The notes: generated by a model from the letters alone, not told the origin. Counted from the stretch's first letter, positions 35,966 through 46,389 are shown. The stretch: DNA of 64,000 nt from JAXGPL01 sp040766985 (GCA_040766985.1 JAXGPL010000002.1:124001-188000), one strand, 5' to 3'. Numbers and translations are program-made.

Positions 35966-37356
35966 ATCGCCAGCGCTGCCTTCAGCCGTTCCTTCATCAG
36001 GGCGCAGCCCAGCGGGTAGGGGCAAAGAATGTCGCCGCCCCACTTGAGCGCGGCGTAATGGCAGCCCCCGCCGCAGTGCAACTGCGCCCAGCAGTCCCTG
36101 CAGGCGGGCTTGTTGCCCACGTGGGCTGAGGTCAGGCTGCGCACCCGGTATACGCCAGCGCGGGCGGAGCCGCCGATGCCGCGCCGCCGTCTGCAGCTGC
36201 ACGGCCAGGCGTCAGCCGGCCCAACTCGTATCCCTCGACGCCGTCAATTGATGGCACGGGTATACGGCCCCGGAGGGTTCACACATGCGTACCCGCCGCC
36301 GGCAGCGCACCCGGTGAACCGTTTTGGCGCGCAGGCGGGGCTCTCCGTGTTCAGCTCAAGTGGAAAAAGCGCACCCGTCCGTCCAGTACCAGCTCTGCGA
36401 TTCGTTCGTAAGACTCGGCGATGGGACCGAGATCCTCCGCCCTGATCGCGTGCCGGGTCGAGGGCATCGCAACGGGTTCCATCGAAACCTGTCCAAAGCC
36501 GCTCGCCGCCAGAAATTCCACGTCACGCCAAAAATCGAGGTTGTCCTGCCGTGACGTCCCGCGGATCCAGAGCGGCCCCGAGTCGATGGGTAGGTCGGGG
36601 TGCAGGGACGTAGCGCGCGAACCGGGCACGGCGCCGTCGCGCTTTGCCCTCTGTTCGAGTGCCCGCGCCAGTAGCTTTGCGCCGGCGAACGCCCGCTCGA
36701 AGCTCGGCCCTCCCGTACGGGTCCGGCGGTGGCGGTCGTGACTTCCGGGCGCCCGTCGATGGAAACGATCAGCGTCGACATGTTCCCGGCGCAGAACGCC
36801 GCCCGCTCTTCGTCCAGGCCGACTCCGTTCGTAGTCAGCGTGAAGCGGATCTCCCTGCCCGTCGCCGCCGCGCGCTCACGGCCGTAGCGGACCGCCTCGG
36901 TTACCGCCGGCCACGCCAGGAGCGGCTCACCCCCAGAAGTCGACGCTGAGCGACCTGCCGGCCGGGGAGTTGGCCATCAGGTAGTCGATGGCCGCGCAGG
37001 CCGCTTGCGGCCTCATGATCGATGCGCCAGGGGAGCCGTAGCAGCCGCGGCCGGCAAAACAGTAGTCGCACGCCAGGTCGCATGCATGGGCGACGTTCAG
37101 GCATAGCGATGAAGTCCCTGCACGGGCAGCGTGCCGCTGGGGTACTGGGGCCGGCGGAACAGCCCCGCAGCCGCTAGTTCGTTCAAGCCTTGCGCGGCTC
37201 GGACGCGCCGGGCGCGTCGGGCGCCGCCAGGAACTGTTTCCAGGAATGGTAGGCGCCCTCGCCAAGGCTCACGAGGGCGCCGCTCGAACCGTCGTAAAGC
37301 AAGTTGCGATCAAGGGTCCGGAAAACCCGGACCAGGCCGCAGTAGGGGGCCGCCAC
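35902..37356 (-). CDS. scfB: SCIFF peptide radical-SAM/SPASM maturase (frameshifted)
   Basis: This radical SAM enzyme installs thioether crosslinks in the SCIFF peptide encoded just upstream. The GTG at 37356-37354 directly follows the precursor stop. Reading down the minus strand: an N-terminal recognition region (RNLLYDGSSGALVSLGEGAY), the radical-SAM motif LNVAHACDLACDYCFAG (CxxxCxxC), SVDFWGGEPLLAW after a break, a central VSIDGRPEV, and NLDFWRDVEFLAASGFGQVS with the following MEPVAMP. The SPASM part has FTGCAAGGGYACVNP, GAVYPCHQ, CRDCWAQLHCGGGC and a final GCALMKERL, which together supply the auxiliary-cluster cysteines. At least five frame changes occur (about 37195, 37105, 36930, 36720 and 36350-36150). 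The 485-codon span agrees with the family. Repaired, the enzyme would be complete. Confidence 0.85.
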
Positions 37357-37533
37357 CTAAGCCGGTCGATCGCCGGTCGCCGTGCAAGGCTGGTTGCCTA
37401 CCGTGCACGACGTCTTGCAGGCCGATTGGCAGGAAGCGGAACATGCCGAGCAGTCCGCCGCTGGAGGAACAACTGCGGCGATCGGGCGGAGGACGATCTC
37501 GAACGCAGGGCTATTGGCCTGCTTATCACTCAC
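37357..37533 (-). CDS. scfA: SCIFF ranthipeptide precursor
   Basis: This is a ribosomally made precursor of the six-cysteines-in-forty-five family. The GTG at 37533-37531 follows AGAGGTGA (37546-37539) at 5 bases. A GTG nine bases upstream overlaps that site and is rejected. The 58-residue product has a leader, MSDKQANSPAFEIVLRPIAA, and the hallmark core CSACSASCQSACKTSC followed by TVGNQPC, with six Cys spaced x2, x3, x3, x3, x6. The core is nearly identical to the family, but the leader does not resemble the usual one. The maturase starts at the base after its stop. SCIFF products are ranthipeptides with Cys-to-Thr type thioethers; a quorum-like role has been proposed in clostridia. Confidence 0.88.
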   Translation of the reverse strand: MSDKQANSPAFEIVLRPIAAVVPPAADCSACSASCQSACKTSCTVGNQPCTATGDRPA

Positions 37534-37566
37534 GGATCTCACCTCTTCATGGGATGCACAGTCATC

Positions 37567-37595
37567 ACTATACTCAATGCCGCCGGGCCAGGCAA
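37567..37595 (-). promoter_or_regulatory. Sigma-A-type promoter of the SCIFF gene
   Basis: On the minus strand TTGCCT (37595-37590) and TATAGT (37572-37567) are separated by exactly 17 bases, ending 33 bases before the scfA start and just after the upstream M20 gene. This gives the peptide and its maturase their own transcription start. Confidence 0.65.
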
Positions 37596-37629
37596 CCGCG
37601 CAAGCGTCCGCCCCGCGCCCCGCGCCATA

Positions 37630-38883
37630 TCAGCCTGCCGCTGCCGCAAGCATACCCGGCAGGATGGCGTATACGGCCGCAGCCTTGACCATTCCGGGGA
37701 TATCCACCTGGTCCTCCACCGTATGCGCGAACCTCTCCCGGCCCGGGCCGAAACCGATGGTCGGGATGCCCAGGCGACCCATCGTCATGACCCCGTCGGT
37801 TGAGAACTCCCACTTGCCGATGACCGGTTCCGATCCCGTTATCAGCCTGACAGCGGAGGAAAGGGCGGTCACGAAGCAGTGCTCGGCAGGCACCTCCCAG
37901 GCGGGATACTCCTTCGGAGCGCTCTTGCGGAGGCCAGTGTAACTCGGCTGGCTGTACTCCACGAGCCGCACGTCCGGGGCCTTGGCGCCCGCGCCGCCGG
38001 CAGTTGCGATCAACAGCCTGGTGAGGTCCGAAGCCGCGTCGCCCGGAAGGGTCCGCCAGTCGACCACGGCTGAGCAGCGTTCGGGCACGACGTTGGGCGA
38101 GCCCGAGGCGGCGTGGATCCGGGTCACCGCCACGCTGGCAGGCCCGAGAAAGGCGTGTCTTGGGAGGTCGGCCCCAAGGGCTTCGATGGCCTTTGCCCAC
38201 GCCGCCATGTCGTAGATGGCGTTGTGGCCCCGCCACGGAGACGAGCCGTGGCAGGCCGTGCCGAGGGTTTCGATGCCGAACTCGCAGCGCCCGCGGTGCC
38301 CGCGCGCAATCCCGAGGTCGGTGCACTCGCCGAGGACGACACAATCTGGCGAAACCTCGCCCGAGCCGATGGCGTCGCCGATCGCCCAGCCTTCGGCTAC
38401 CTCCTCCTCGACGACACCGACGAGGTCCAGTTGCCAGGCCCCGTCCTGCGCCAATCCGAGTTCGGACGCGATGCGTAGCCCCGCGATCATCGCAGCCAGA
38501 GCTCCCTTGTTGTCGCAAGCGCCTCTGCCGAAGACCCGGCCGTCCTCAACCTTGCCCTTGAACGGGTCGAACGACCAGACCGCGGCGTCTCCGGGGCCGA
38601 CCGTGTCCATATGGGCATCGTAAACGACCCGGAACGGCCCGCCGCCGAGGGTGGCGATCACGCTGCCGCAGCGGTCGCGCCGCGCCGGAATGCCCAGGGA
38701 CCGGCACTCGGAAATGACGCGGTCGGCAAGCTTGCCCTCGTTGCAGCTGACGCTGGGAATGGCGATCAAATCCCGCAACAGGCCGACCACATACGACTCG
38801 TATTCGCGGGCCTTGTCAAGGCATGCCCGGGCTGCGCCGTCAACGCCCGGGCGATCAGTCAGAGATTTGCCGCCACTAAGCAC
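37630..38883 (-). CDS. M20 family metallohydrolase, YgeY-like
   Basis: This dinuclear zinc amidohydrolase/peptidase of the M20 family (ArgE/DapE superfamily) is most like the YgeY group, often named selenium metabolism-linked hydrolase. The 417-residue product has YDAHMDTVGPGD (first zinc His and Asp), FGRGACDNKGALAAMI (bridging Asp), VVEEEVAEGWA (catalytic Glu pair), GHRGRCEFGIET, CHGSSPWRGHNAIYDMA (dimerisation His), QPSYTGL, KWEFSTDGV and GIPTIGFGPGRERFAH (last zinc His). GTG 38883 follows a GGAGGG site. It lies 44 bases after the guanidino-enzyme gene and 97 bases before the SCIFF gene, on the same strand. The substrate is unknown. Confidence 0.85.
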   Translation of the reverse strand: MLSGGKSLTDRPGVDGAARACLDKAREYESYVVGLLRDLIAIPSVSCNEGKLADRVISECRSLGIPARRDRCGSVIATLGGGPFRVVYDAHMDTVGPGDAAVWSFDPFKGKVEDGRVFGRGACDNKGALAAMIAGLRIASELGLAQDGAWQLDLVGVVEEEVAEGWAIGDAIGSGEVSPDCVVLGECTDLGIARGHRGRCEFGIETLGTACHGSSPWRGHNAIYDMAAWAKAIEALGADLPRHAFLGPASVAVTRIHAASGSPNVVPERCSAVVDWRTLPGDAASDLTRLLIATAGGAGAKAPDVRLVEYSQPSYTGLRKSAPKEYPAWEVPAEHCFVTALSSAVRLITGSEPVIGKWEFSTDGVMTMGRLGIPTIGFGPGRERFAHTVEDQVDIPGMVKAAAVYAILPGMLAAAAG

Positions 38884-38927
38884 ATGCTATCCCTCCGTGA
38901 CACCGGTCTAGTCGCTTCGCCTTGTCC

Positions 38928-39898
38928 TTACCACTCACGGGCCAGGAATGCCGTCATGCAGTGGATCGCTCCGCGGCCCTTGCGGATCTCGCTCATGTCG
39001 ACCTCGATGACCTCGACTCCTTCGGATTCGAGCAAGCGCCGCGTCTTGGTGTTGCCCTTGACGGCCACGATCTTGCGGGGGCCGACGGCGACGAAGTTGA
39101 CCGCGCTGTTGGACTTGAGTTCCTCAATCGAGGGGCACGTCAGGACCTTGACGCCCCTGTCGCGAAGGGCCTGCACGACGTTGTGCGAAACCTGCCACGG
39201 GAAGATCAGGGCCAGGTCGCGGTCGATCATGTTGACGAACCCGTCGATGTGGGCATGTCCGTAGGGAATGTGGAACGGGATAATGTTCTTGACGCCCATA
39301 CCGCAGAGGGTTTCCGATACCTGGCGGGCCCCCTCCGCGTTGCACCGGTTGCCGGTCCCCAGGATGACCGTCTCGCGGTCGACCCACATTGCGCACGCTC
39401 CCTCGAACACGCCGGCGCCGCTGATCGTGCGGACGATGGGGACGCCCAGCTTCGCCAACGCCTTGGCCACATACATCTCCTCACCGCGGCGCACATCCAT
39501 CGCCTGGCGCGCGAGGATGGCACCTTCGGGGGTCATGAACATGTTGTCGCGCATGAACATGGCGTTCGGCCGATCCGGACGCATCTCCTCAACGTAGTGG
39601 ACAGTCGCGCCTGCGTCGCGGTAGACCTGTGCCAATGCGTTTCACGCTGCGCGCGGGGCGAGTTCAGGTCCATCGCCTCGGCGAACCGCCAGCGGCGGGG
39701 ATCGCCCATGTTTTCGATCTCCACGCCGGGCTGGCGCATCAGCACGGCTCGCAGCGGACCGCACCCGGAGGCGCAGCCCCACCGGCCTCCCCAGAAGGTT
39801 GGGAGATCCTCCTCCATCGATGTGTCAAGCGCCGGCCAGAACTCCTCCTGCTCCTCGTATTCCTCAACATATGACTTGGGATTGGGTTTCAAAGCCAT
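38928..39898 (-). CDS. Guanidino-modifying enzyme, amidinotransferase/arginine deiminase family (single frameshift)
   Basis: This is a member of the arginine deiminase/amidinotransferase superfamily (pentein fold, Cys nucleophile). ATG 39898 follows a perfect AAGGAGGT. The first frame gives MALKPNPKSYVEEYEEQEEF to DLNSPRAQRE. After one indel near 39640 the second gives AQVYRDAGATVHYVEEM to the end at 38928. Catalytic features are MRDNMFMT, GVFEGACAMW, the His-x-Asp pair in YGHAHIDGFVNMID and the nucleophile in GAIHCMT. The EG[A/G]D box reads EGAC here. It could be an arginine deiminase-like hydrolase or an amidinotransferase; the sequence does not decide. It probably forms an operon with the M20 gene. 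Confidence 0.82.
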
Positions 39899-40093
39899 CT
39901 CGTCGACCTCCTTGCGCCACCTGCGTGGCGCCGCCGGGCTCCGGCCTTACGCAGCGGGTCCCGGGCACAACACACTTCCGCGTGGCGCAATTCTTTCCTT
40001 CCCGGCAGACCCTACGCCGGTCAATCCCCGGCGGTGTCGCTGGGCACCCCGCGGGCCCGCGGGGCGCGTCGGGCCGGCCTTGGTAGGTGGGTT

Positions 40094-40124
40094 TTCACAG
40101 AGTACCCCCACGGGGGTGTAGAAT
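40094..40124 (+). promoter_or_regulatory. Possible uppP promoter with an inverted repeat in the spacer
   Basis: TTCACA (40094-40099) and TAGAAT (40119-40124) are 19 bases apart. Within the spacer ACCCCC (40104-40109) and GGGGGT (40112-40117) form an inverted repeat that could be an operator. The spacing is long, so this is tentative. The region lies in the 233-base divergent gap between the guanidino-enzyme gene and uppP, where nothing else stands out. Confidence 0.3.
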
Positions 40125-40132
40125 CGGAAACG

Positions 40133-40926
40133 ATGTGCGGCTCGATGGATGGTCTGACCTACGGTCGCGCGGCAGTCCTGGGTATTGCAGGGCCTGACGG
40201 AGTTTCTGCCCGTTAGTTCGTCCGGACACCTGGTGTTGGCCAAGGATCTGCTGGGCTTGACCCTTCCCGGCCTCACGCTGGAGATCATGCTTCACGTCGG
40301 CACTGCGTTGGCGGTCGCCGTCTTTATGCGCCGGGACATCGGCCGGATGATAGCGGCCGTGCTGCGGTGGGACCGCTTCGACCCTGCGTTCGGAGAGGCC
40401 TGGATGCTTTTGCTGGCGAGCGTTCCTGCGGCTCTGGCCGGCATCCTGTTCGCGCATTTGCCGAAACCCGGCTCTCCGCCCCACGCTTTGCGGCCCCGAT
40501 GCTGCTGGTCACCGCGGTGATCTCGATCCTCGGGCCTCGGGGCGCACGTGGCAGGAGAGGCCCTGGCCGCCGGTCCGGCCCTGCTGATCGGGCTATTCCA
40601 GGCCGTCGCCGTGCCGGGCATCTCCCGCTCCGGCTCCACCGTTGTCGCCGGGCTTCGAGCAGGCCTGACGCGCGATGGGGCGGCACGGTTCGCGCTGCTG
40701 CTGTCGCTGCCGGTGATATTCGGCGGCGCCGATCGACGCGATCGGCCTTGCGGGTTCCGGTGTTCAGTCCTTGCCGTTGGGGCCGCTTGCCGTCGGCATG
40801 GCCTGTTCTTTCGTCTGCGGCCTCTTTGCCATCAACGGGCCATCGCGGCGGCGCGAAGAGCCGCCTTGAGTTGGTTTGGCCTGTACTGCGCGGATCGCCA
40901 GCCTGGTGCTGCTGTTGGCCCGATAG
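40133..40926 (+). CDS. uppP: Undecaprenyl-diphosphatase UppP/BacA, frameshifted
   Basis: This membrane phosphatase recycles undecaprenyl diphosphate for cell-wall synthesis. Pieces in order: MDGLTYGRAAVLGI (ATG 40145, or ATG 40133 in frame), then QGLTEFLPVSSSGHLVLAKD (a hallmark motif with the catalytic Glu and Ser), HVGTALAVAVFMRRDI, LLASVPAALAGILFA, LLIGLFQAVAVPGISRSGST (the second hallmark), ARFALLLSLPVIFG and the hydrophobic end ASLVLLLLAR with TAG at 40924-40926. Breaks lie near 40183, 40470, 40530, 40735 and in the last 150 bases. Total length agrees with about 265 residues. It pairs functionally with uppS at 6.6 kb. Confidence 0.82.
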
Positions 40927-41003
40927 GGCCGAGCTTGCTCCCGGCCGGGCCCGACCGAGGGAAGTCCCGCCCGTTCCGCGAACTCCCTAGCCGAGGTGAT
41001 CAA

Positions 41004-43479
41004 GTGGCCAAGTACCGCCGTAAGAAATCTGCCCGCGACCGGCGTCCCGCTCGCGATGTGGGCGTAGTGTGATGGTCGCCGGCACCGTCGGGTTTCTTTC
41101 GGTGCTCACGCAAACCGCCGGCGTCGCGGGAGGTTTCATATCCCGTTGGCTGTTCCTGCTGTTCGGGCGCGGAGCGTACGCCGTCCCGGCGATCCCGCTG
41201 CTCTGGGGCCTTGCCATGACGGCGTCCGGCAAGTCGGTCAAGCTGACCTGGAGGCTGTTCGGCGTCTCGCTCGCGCTGTACCTGGCACTGATGTGCCTGC
41301 ACCTGGCGACGCCCCCGGGCCTCGAGTTTGACGAGGTCTACATGCGGTTGGGCGGCGGCGCGTTTGGGGCCGCCGGAGCCTGGTTGCTTGCCGTGGCGTT
41401 CGGGCCGGCCGGCCGGCTGGTGGTGATGGGGGGATTGGCCGTCCTCGCCATCCTTTCGATTACCAAGCTCTCGCCAGGCCGCGCGCTGGGCCTGCTGGTG
41501 GTGGTCGGACTGCGGATCGGCCTCGAGGCGATCGCCGGCCGCTTCGAGACTTTTTCACCGCGCAGCGGTTGCGCAAGGCGGCAAGGCAGGCGGCCGGAGA
41601 ACGCCCGTCGTTCCGCGAGACGCAGGACGGCCGGCTGCTGCGGGTCGAGCGTCCGACCCGCCCCACGGCGGCCGCCGGTGAAGAGCACGTGCCGGTTGAG
41701 GACGGCGACGCAGTAGCGACGGTTCCCGCCAACGGCGCAGGGGCCGTGGCGGCTGCTGCTCCGGCTACGGCCGGAGGATCGGCCCCCGGCGCGACGCCCG
41801 GGGATGCGCCTCACCGCCCCGGGGCGCCCTTACCGGTGCCGACGGCAACTCAAGGTCCGGCAGCAACTGCCGGTAGCCCCCTTCCGGGATCCATTGCCGC
41901 GAGCACGGGCGTCGCTCCGGCGGGTGCGGCCGCCGTCACCCCGCCGCGGCCCTACGTCATGCCGCCCCTAACGTTGCTGCGGCGTGGGCCCAAACAGCGT
42001 ACGGGGCGCGCTGCCCAGGACGCCGAGACCCGTGCGCAACTGCTGGAGGAGACGTTTGCGTCGTTCGGCGTCGGGGTCAAGGTGATGGAGATCAACCCAG
42101 GGCCGACCGTGACCAGATTTGAGGTGCGCCCGGCGCCGGGGGTCAAGGTTTCCAAGATCGAGTCGCTTGCCGACGACGTGGCGCTCAGCCTTGCGGCGGC
42201 CGACGTCCGCATCGCCCCGATCCCGGGCAAGGGACTGATCGGCGTGGAGGTGCCCAACGTCGAGGTATCGGTCGTCTACCTACGTGAGGTGTTGGAGTCG
42301 GCCGAGTTTGCGCGGGCGCCGGGACGGCTGACCTTCGCGGTAGGCAAGGACATCGCCGGCCAGGTCATCCTGGCCGATCTTGAGAAGCTGCTGCACCTGC
42401 TCATCGCCGGCGCGACCGGCTCGGGCAAGAGCGTCTGCCTGAACTCTCTGATCGCCAGCATCCTGTTCAAGGCCGGCCCCGACGAGGTCAAGCTGCTGCT
42501 GATCGATCCCAAGGTCGTTGAGTTCCAGATCTTCGACGGTATCCCGCACCTGCTCGCCCCGGTGATCAACGACCCCAAGAAAGCTTCCCAGGTCCTCCGG
42601 TGGGCGGTCAAGGAGATGCTCGACAGGTACTTCCGCTTCTCGGAGTACGGGGTTCGCAATATCGGCGACTATAACCGGCTGATGGCGGAACTGTCGGAGG
42701 CGGAAGCCGAGGAAGCCGAGGCGGCAGCGGATGGGTCCGCTTCCACCGCGGCCGGCGACACTGCAGCCCCTGCGGGAACCCTCAACACGCCCTTGCCGCA
42801 CATCGTCATCGTTATTGACGAACTGGCCGACCTGATGATGGTCGCCCCGGTGGAGGTCGAGGACTCGATCTGGCGCCTGGCTCAGATGGCGCGGGCCGCG
42901 GGCATACACCTCGTTGTAGCCACGCAGCGTCCTTCCGTTAACGTCATCACGGGAGTGATCAAGGCCAACATCCCGTCGCGCATCGCGTTCGCGGTCGCCT
43001 CGCAGGTTGACTCGCGGACCATCCTTGACATCAGCGGGGCGGAGAAGCTGCTCGGCAGGGGTGATATGCTGTTCTATCCGGTGGGCGCGAGCAAACCGCT
43101 CCGGGTCCAGGGAGCGCTGATTACGGACCGTGAAGTGGAAGATGTGGTCAGCCACGTCAAGCGGCAGGCCAACCCGGTCTATATGGAGAGCTTCCCCGTG
43201 CCGGACGAAGGGGGACAGGGGGCTTCCCGCGACATGGATGAGAAGTGGGGAGACGCCCTTCGCGTCGTCTTTGAGGGCGGCCAGGCCTCCACATCGATGC
43301 TGCAGCGCCGGCTACGGATCGGGTACACCCGGGCGGCGAGGATCGTCGACATGATGGAGGAAATGGGCATCGTCGCCAAATCCGACGGGGTGAAACCAAG
43401 AGACGTATTAATGACGATGGAGCAGTACGTTGAGAGGTACGGGCCGCCTGACGGCGGCGGCGATCCCTTCGGCGGTTAG
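41004..43479 (+). CDS. ftsK: DNA translocase FtsK/SpoIIIE (two frameshifts)
   Basis: This membrane-anchored hexameric dsDNA pump moves chromosomes through the division or sporulation septum. GTG 41004 follows AGGTGA. The basic start MAKYRRKKSARDRRPARDVG breaks near 41065. The membrane domain (about four hydrophobic segments) runs to GRFETF, where one T lost from the T run near 41551-41555 shifts to TAQRLRKAARQAAGERPSF. After an Ala/Pro-rich linker come the motor motifs GATGSGKSV (Walker A), VIVIDELADLMM (Walker B) and PSRIAFAVASQVDSRTILD, and the C-terminal winged-helix gamma domain (GQASTSMLQRRLRIGYTRAA). It matches the spoIIIE position of spore formers. Confidence 0.93.
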
Positions 43480-43490
43480 CGTCGCGGGAA

Positions 43491-43526
43491 GGTCGGGGCA
43501 AAAAGGGTCGTTAGGACCCCCCGACC
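43491..43526 (+). terminator. Nested hairpin after ftsK, weak terminator candidate
   Basis: GGTCGGGG (43491-43498) pairs with CCCCGACC (43519-43526). An inner GGGTC/GACCC stem (43505-43509 with 43515-43519) with a 5-base loop competes for one base. It lies 12 bases past the ftsK stop. No T run follows directly, so efficient termination is doubtful. Confidence 0.4.
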
Positions 43527-43586
43527 TCCGGTAATACTTTAGCTTAGAGCGCCGGCAGATAAAAGCCGGGGAGGGGACTGATCGGA

Positions 43587-46276
43587 TTGCGGACCCGCGG
43601 ACCCACCTTCTTTACCATAGCCCTCATCGCAATCGTTTTGCTTGGCCTTATCGCAGTGTTTGGGTCGGGGCTATATACTGACTGGCTTTGGTTCGACAAC
43701 CTTGGATTCAGCTCTGTGTACCTACTTGGCATCTTCGCGAGGATCGCGGTGGGCCTAGCAAGCGGTCTGGTCGTGGCGGTGTTCCTGTGGCTTAACCTCA
43801 ACCTGGCCCTGGCCGGGCGGGTGGGTTCGATGCCCGGGATCATCGAACTGCCGATCGGCCCGATGATCGCCCCTCGGCGCATCCGCCGCTATCTCACCTG
43901 GATCAGCCTGATCGCGGGCGGCTTTTTGGGCCTCAGCGTAAGCGGGCAATGGCTCAACGTCCTCAAGTGGCTGCGGCAGACGCCCTTTGGCATCGTCGAC
44001 CCCGTCTTCGGCAAGGACGTCGCGCACTACCTCTTCACCCTGCCCGTGATGGCGGTTCTCTACCAACTACTGATTGCAGCGCTGGTTCTGGCCGGGATCG
44101 GGGTGCTCCTGATCTACACCCTCACCGGTGACCTGAGTTTTGACGTCAGGCGGATCCGCCTGTCGGGCAGGGCCCGGGCGCATGCTTCGCTGCTGCTGGC
44201 CGGCATCCTCGCGACAAAGGCCCTCGGTTACCGGATCATGCTCTATAACCTCAACTACTCGCCGCGCGGCCAGGTCTTCGGCGCGAGCTTCACCGACGTC
44301 AACGCCCAGGCAGTGGCGCTCAGGTTGCTGTTCTTCATTTCGCTGGCCTTGGCGGCGTTCCTGATTGCCAACCTCCGCCTGCGCCGGACCAACCTGATCC
44401 TTTGGGGCATCGCGTTTATGCTTGCCGTGTCTTTCATCCTGGGCAACCTTTACCCTGCCTTTGTGCAACAGTTCACCGTCGAGCCGGACGAGATCAACAA
44501 GGAAGCCCCCTACATCAAGCACAACATTAACTTCACACGCCATGCGTGGGATCTGGAATCGATCGAGGAAGTGGAGTACGCGGTCGGCGGTACGCTGACG
44601 CTGTCGGAGTTGCTGGCCAATACAGGCACGGCACATCCGGCTCTGGGATTATCGCCCGCTGCGGGCGACATACGCCCAACTGCAGGAAATCAGGCCTTAC
44701 TACGGCTTCAACGACGTCGATATCGACCGGTACACCTCGGTGACGACTACCGGCAGGTATCGCCGGCGGTACGTGAACTAGACACCGACAAGCTCCCGGA
44801 GAAGACATGGATCAACCAGCACCTCGTGTATACGCACGGCTATGGCGCGGTGGTGAGCCCTGTCAACCGTGCGACCGCGAGCTGCCTGCTCGAGTTGTGG
44901 GTCAAAGATGTCCCGCCGCTAAAGACGGGTCCGGCGGCGGCGAACGGCTTGACCTGCAGCAAGTCCGCTCGTATTACGGCGAGTTGCCCGGGCCTACGCT
45001 ATCGTCAACACGGACAGCCTGAGTTCGACTACCTGCTCGGCGAGGCGACTTCCACCAATCACTACGACGGCAGGGGCGGCGTGCGGCTGTCATCGCCGTT
45101 GGTCAGGCTCGCCTTCGCCTTGTGGATGAGGAGCTACCAGATCTTCCTGGCCAACGTGGTCACCAGCGAATCGCGGATCATGTTCTACCGCAACATCCAG
45201 GAGGCGTGCGAAGATCGCCCTCTTCCTGATGTACGACCGCGACCCGTACGCGGTGCCGAGCGGCGGCAACCTCTACTGGATGATCGACGCCTACACCTAC
45301 AGCTCGGCCTATCCGTACCTTCGAGCCGCTGCCGACCTTGGGCGCCAACTACGTCCGCAATTCGGTCAAGGTCGTCATCGATGCGTATCACGGCGAGACG
45401 ACGTTCTACCTGTTTAACGAGGAAGATCCGGTGATTAGGACCTACGCCGCCGTCTTCCCCAAGTTGTTCAAGCCGTTCGCCGAGATGCCGGAGGACCTCA
45501 AGTCCCACATCCGGTACCCGCAGGACCTGTTTGAGTGGCAGTCAACGATGTACCTCGATTACCACATGCGGGACCCGGTGATCTTCTACAACAAGGAAGA
45601 CGTCTGGACGATCCCGCAGGAGACATACCAGGCTCGGACGCAGCCCGTTGAGCCGTACTACCTGATCATGCGCCTGCCCGGCGAGGACGAGGTGCAGTTT
45701 GTCCTGCTCACGCCGTTTACGCCGCGGGGCAAGAACAACATGGTCGCCTGGCTCTCGGCGCGCAGCGACAGCGGCGAATACGGGCGGCGAACCGTGTTCC
45801 GGTTCCCCAAGACGGAACTGATCTACGGCCCTGCGCAAATCGAAGCGCGGATCGACCAGGACACCGAGATCTCGCGCGATCTGACCTTGTGGGGCCAGCG
45901 CGGCTCCGAGGTCATCCGCGGCCACCTGCTGGTCATCCCGATGAACGGCTCGATCCTGTACGTGGAGCCCATCTACCTCCAGGCGGAGGCCACGCGCCTG
46001 CCTGAGATGAAGCGGGTCATCGCCGCCTACCGTGACCGTGTCGTGATGCGTGATACACTCGACCAGGCGCTGCGGGCCGTGTTCGGCCAAGACGGCGGGG
46101 CGGTGCCGCCATCCGGCGAAGAGACCCTTGACGAGCTGATTGCGAGGGCGGCAAGCCTGTTTTCGAGCGCCGAGGAGGCTGCGCGCAGCGGCGACTGGGC
46201 CGAATACGGACGGCTGCAGACTGAGCTTCGCCAGGTACTCCAAGAGTTGCAGACAAGGTCCGGCGAGGCGGAGTGA
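43587..46276 (+). CDS. UPF0182 family membrane protein (frameshifted in the middle)
   Basis: This is a large integral membrane protein of the UPF0182/COG1615 family, of unknown function. TTG 43587 follows GGGGAGGGG. The N-terminal third has seven or so hydrophobic segments (from FFTIALIAIVLLGLIAVFGS to LILWGIAFMLAVSFILGNLY) and the family stretches YTDWLWFDNLGFSSVYL and RAHASLLLAGILATKALGYR. The extracytoplasmic part follows: APYIKHNINFTRHAW, IRPYYGFNDVDIDRYT, TWINQHLVYTHGYGAVVSPV, FDYLLGEA and NLYWMIDAYTYSSAYPY, then an unbroken last frame from ANYVRNSVKVVIDAYHGETT to 46276. At least six breaks lie between about 44620 and 45350. Length is about 897 codons, normal for the family. Confidence 0.88.
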
Positions 46277-46323
46277 CTGTTCCTCCTCAGGAAACCGCCG
46301 CGGGGCGTTGAACGTAATCTGGC

Positions 46324-46358
46324 AAACCCCTCTTCTTCCGGAGGAGGGGTTTTGTCTT
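46324..46358 (+). terminator. Rho-independent terminator after the UPF0182 gene
   Basis: AAACCCCTC (46324-46332) pairs with GAGGGGTTT (46344-46352) around an 11-base loop. The 3' arm runs into TTTTGTCTT (46350-46358). This is the clearest intrinsic terminator in the window. It separates the UPF0182 gene from the broken amidohydrolase and asnS. Confidence 0.8.
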
Positions 46359-46389
46359 GCTGCAGCTAAATTGGCCCGTAGGATGGATT

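Noticed and set aside
37131..37942. Plus-strand frames across the SCIFF region
   Set aside because: The precursor core and the maturase motifs read on the minus strand with a promoter and ribosome-binding site.
38922..40121. Plus-strand open frame of 399 codons opposite the guanidino-enzyme gene
   Set aside because: The minus-strand protein has the family catalytic motifs and a perfect AAGGAGGT site. The plus-strand frame has none.
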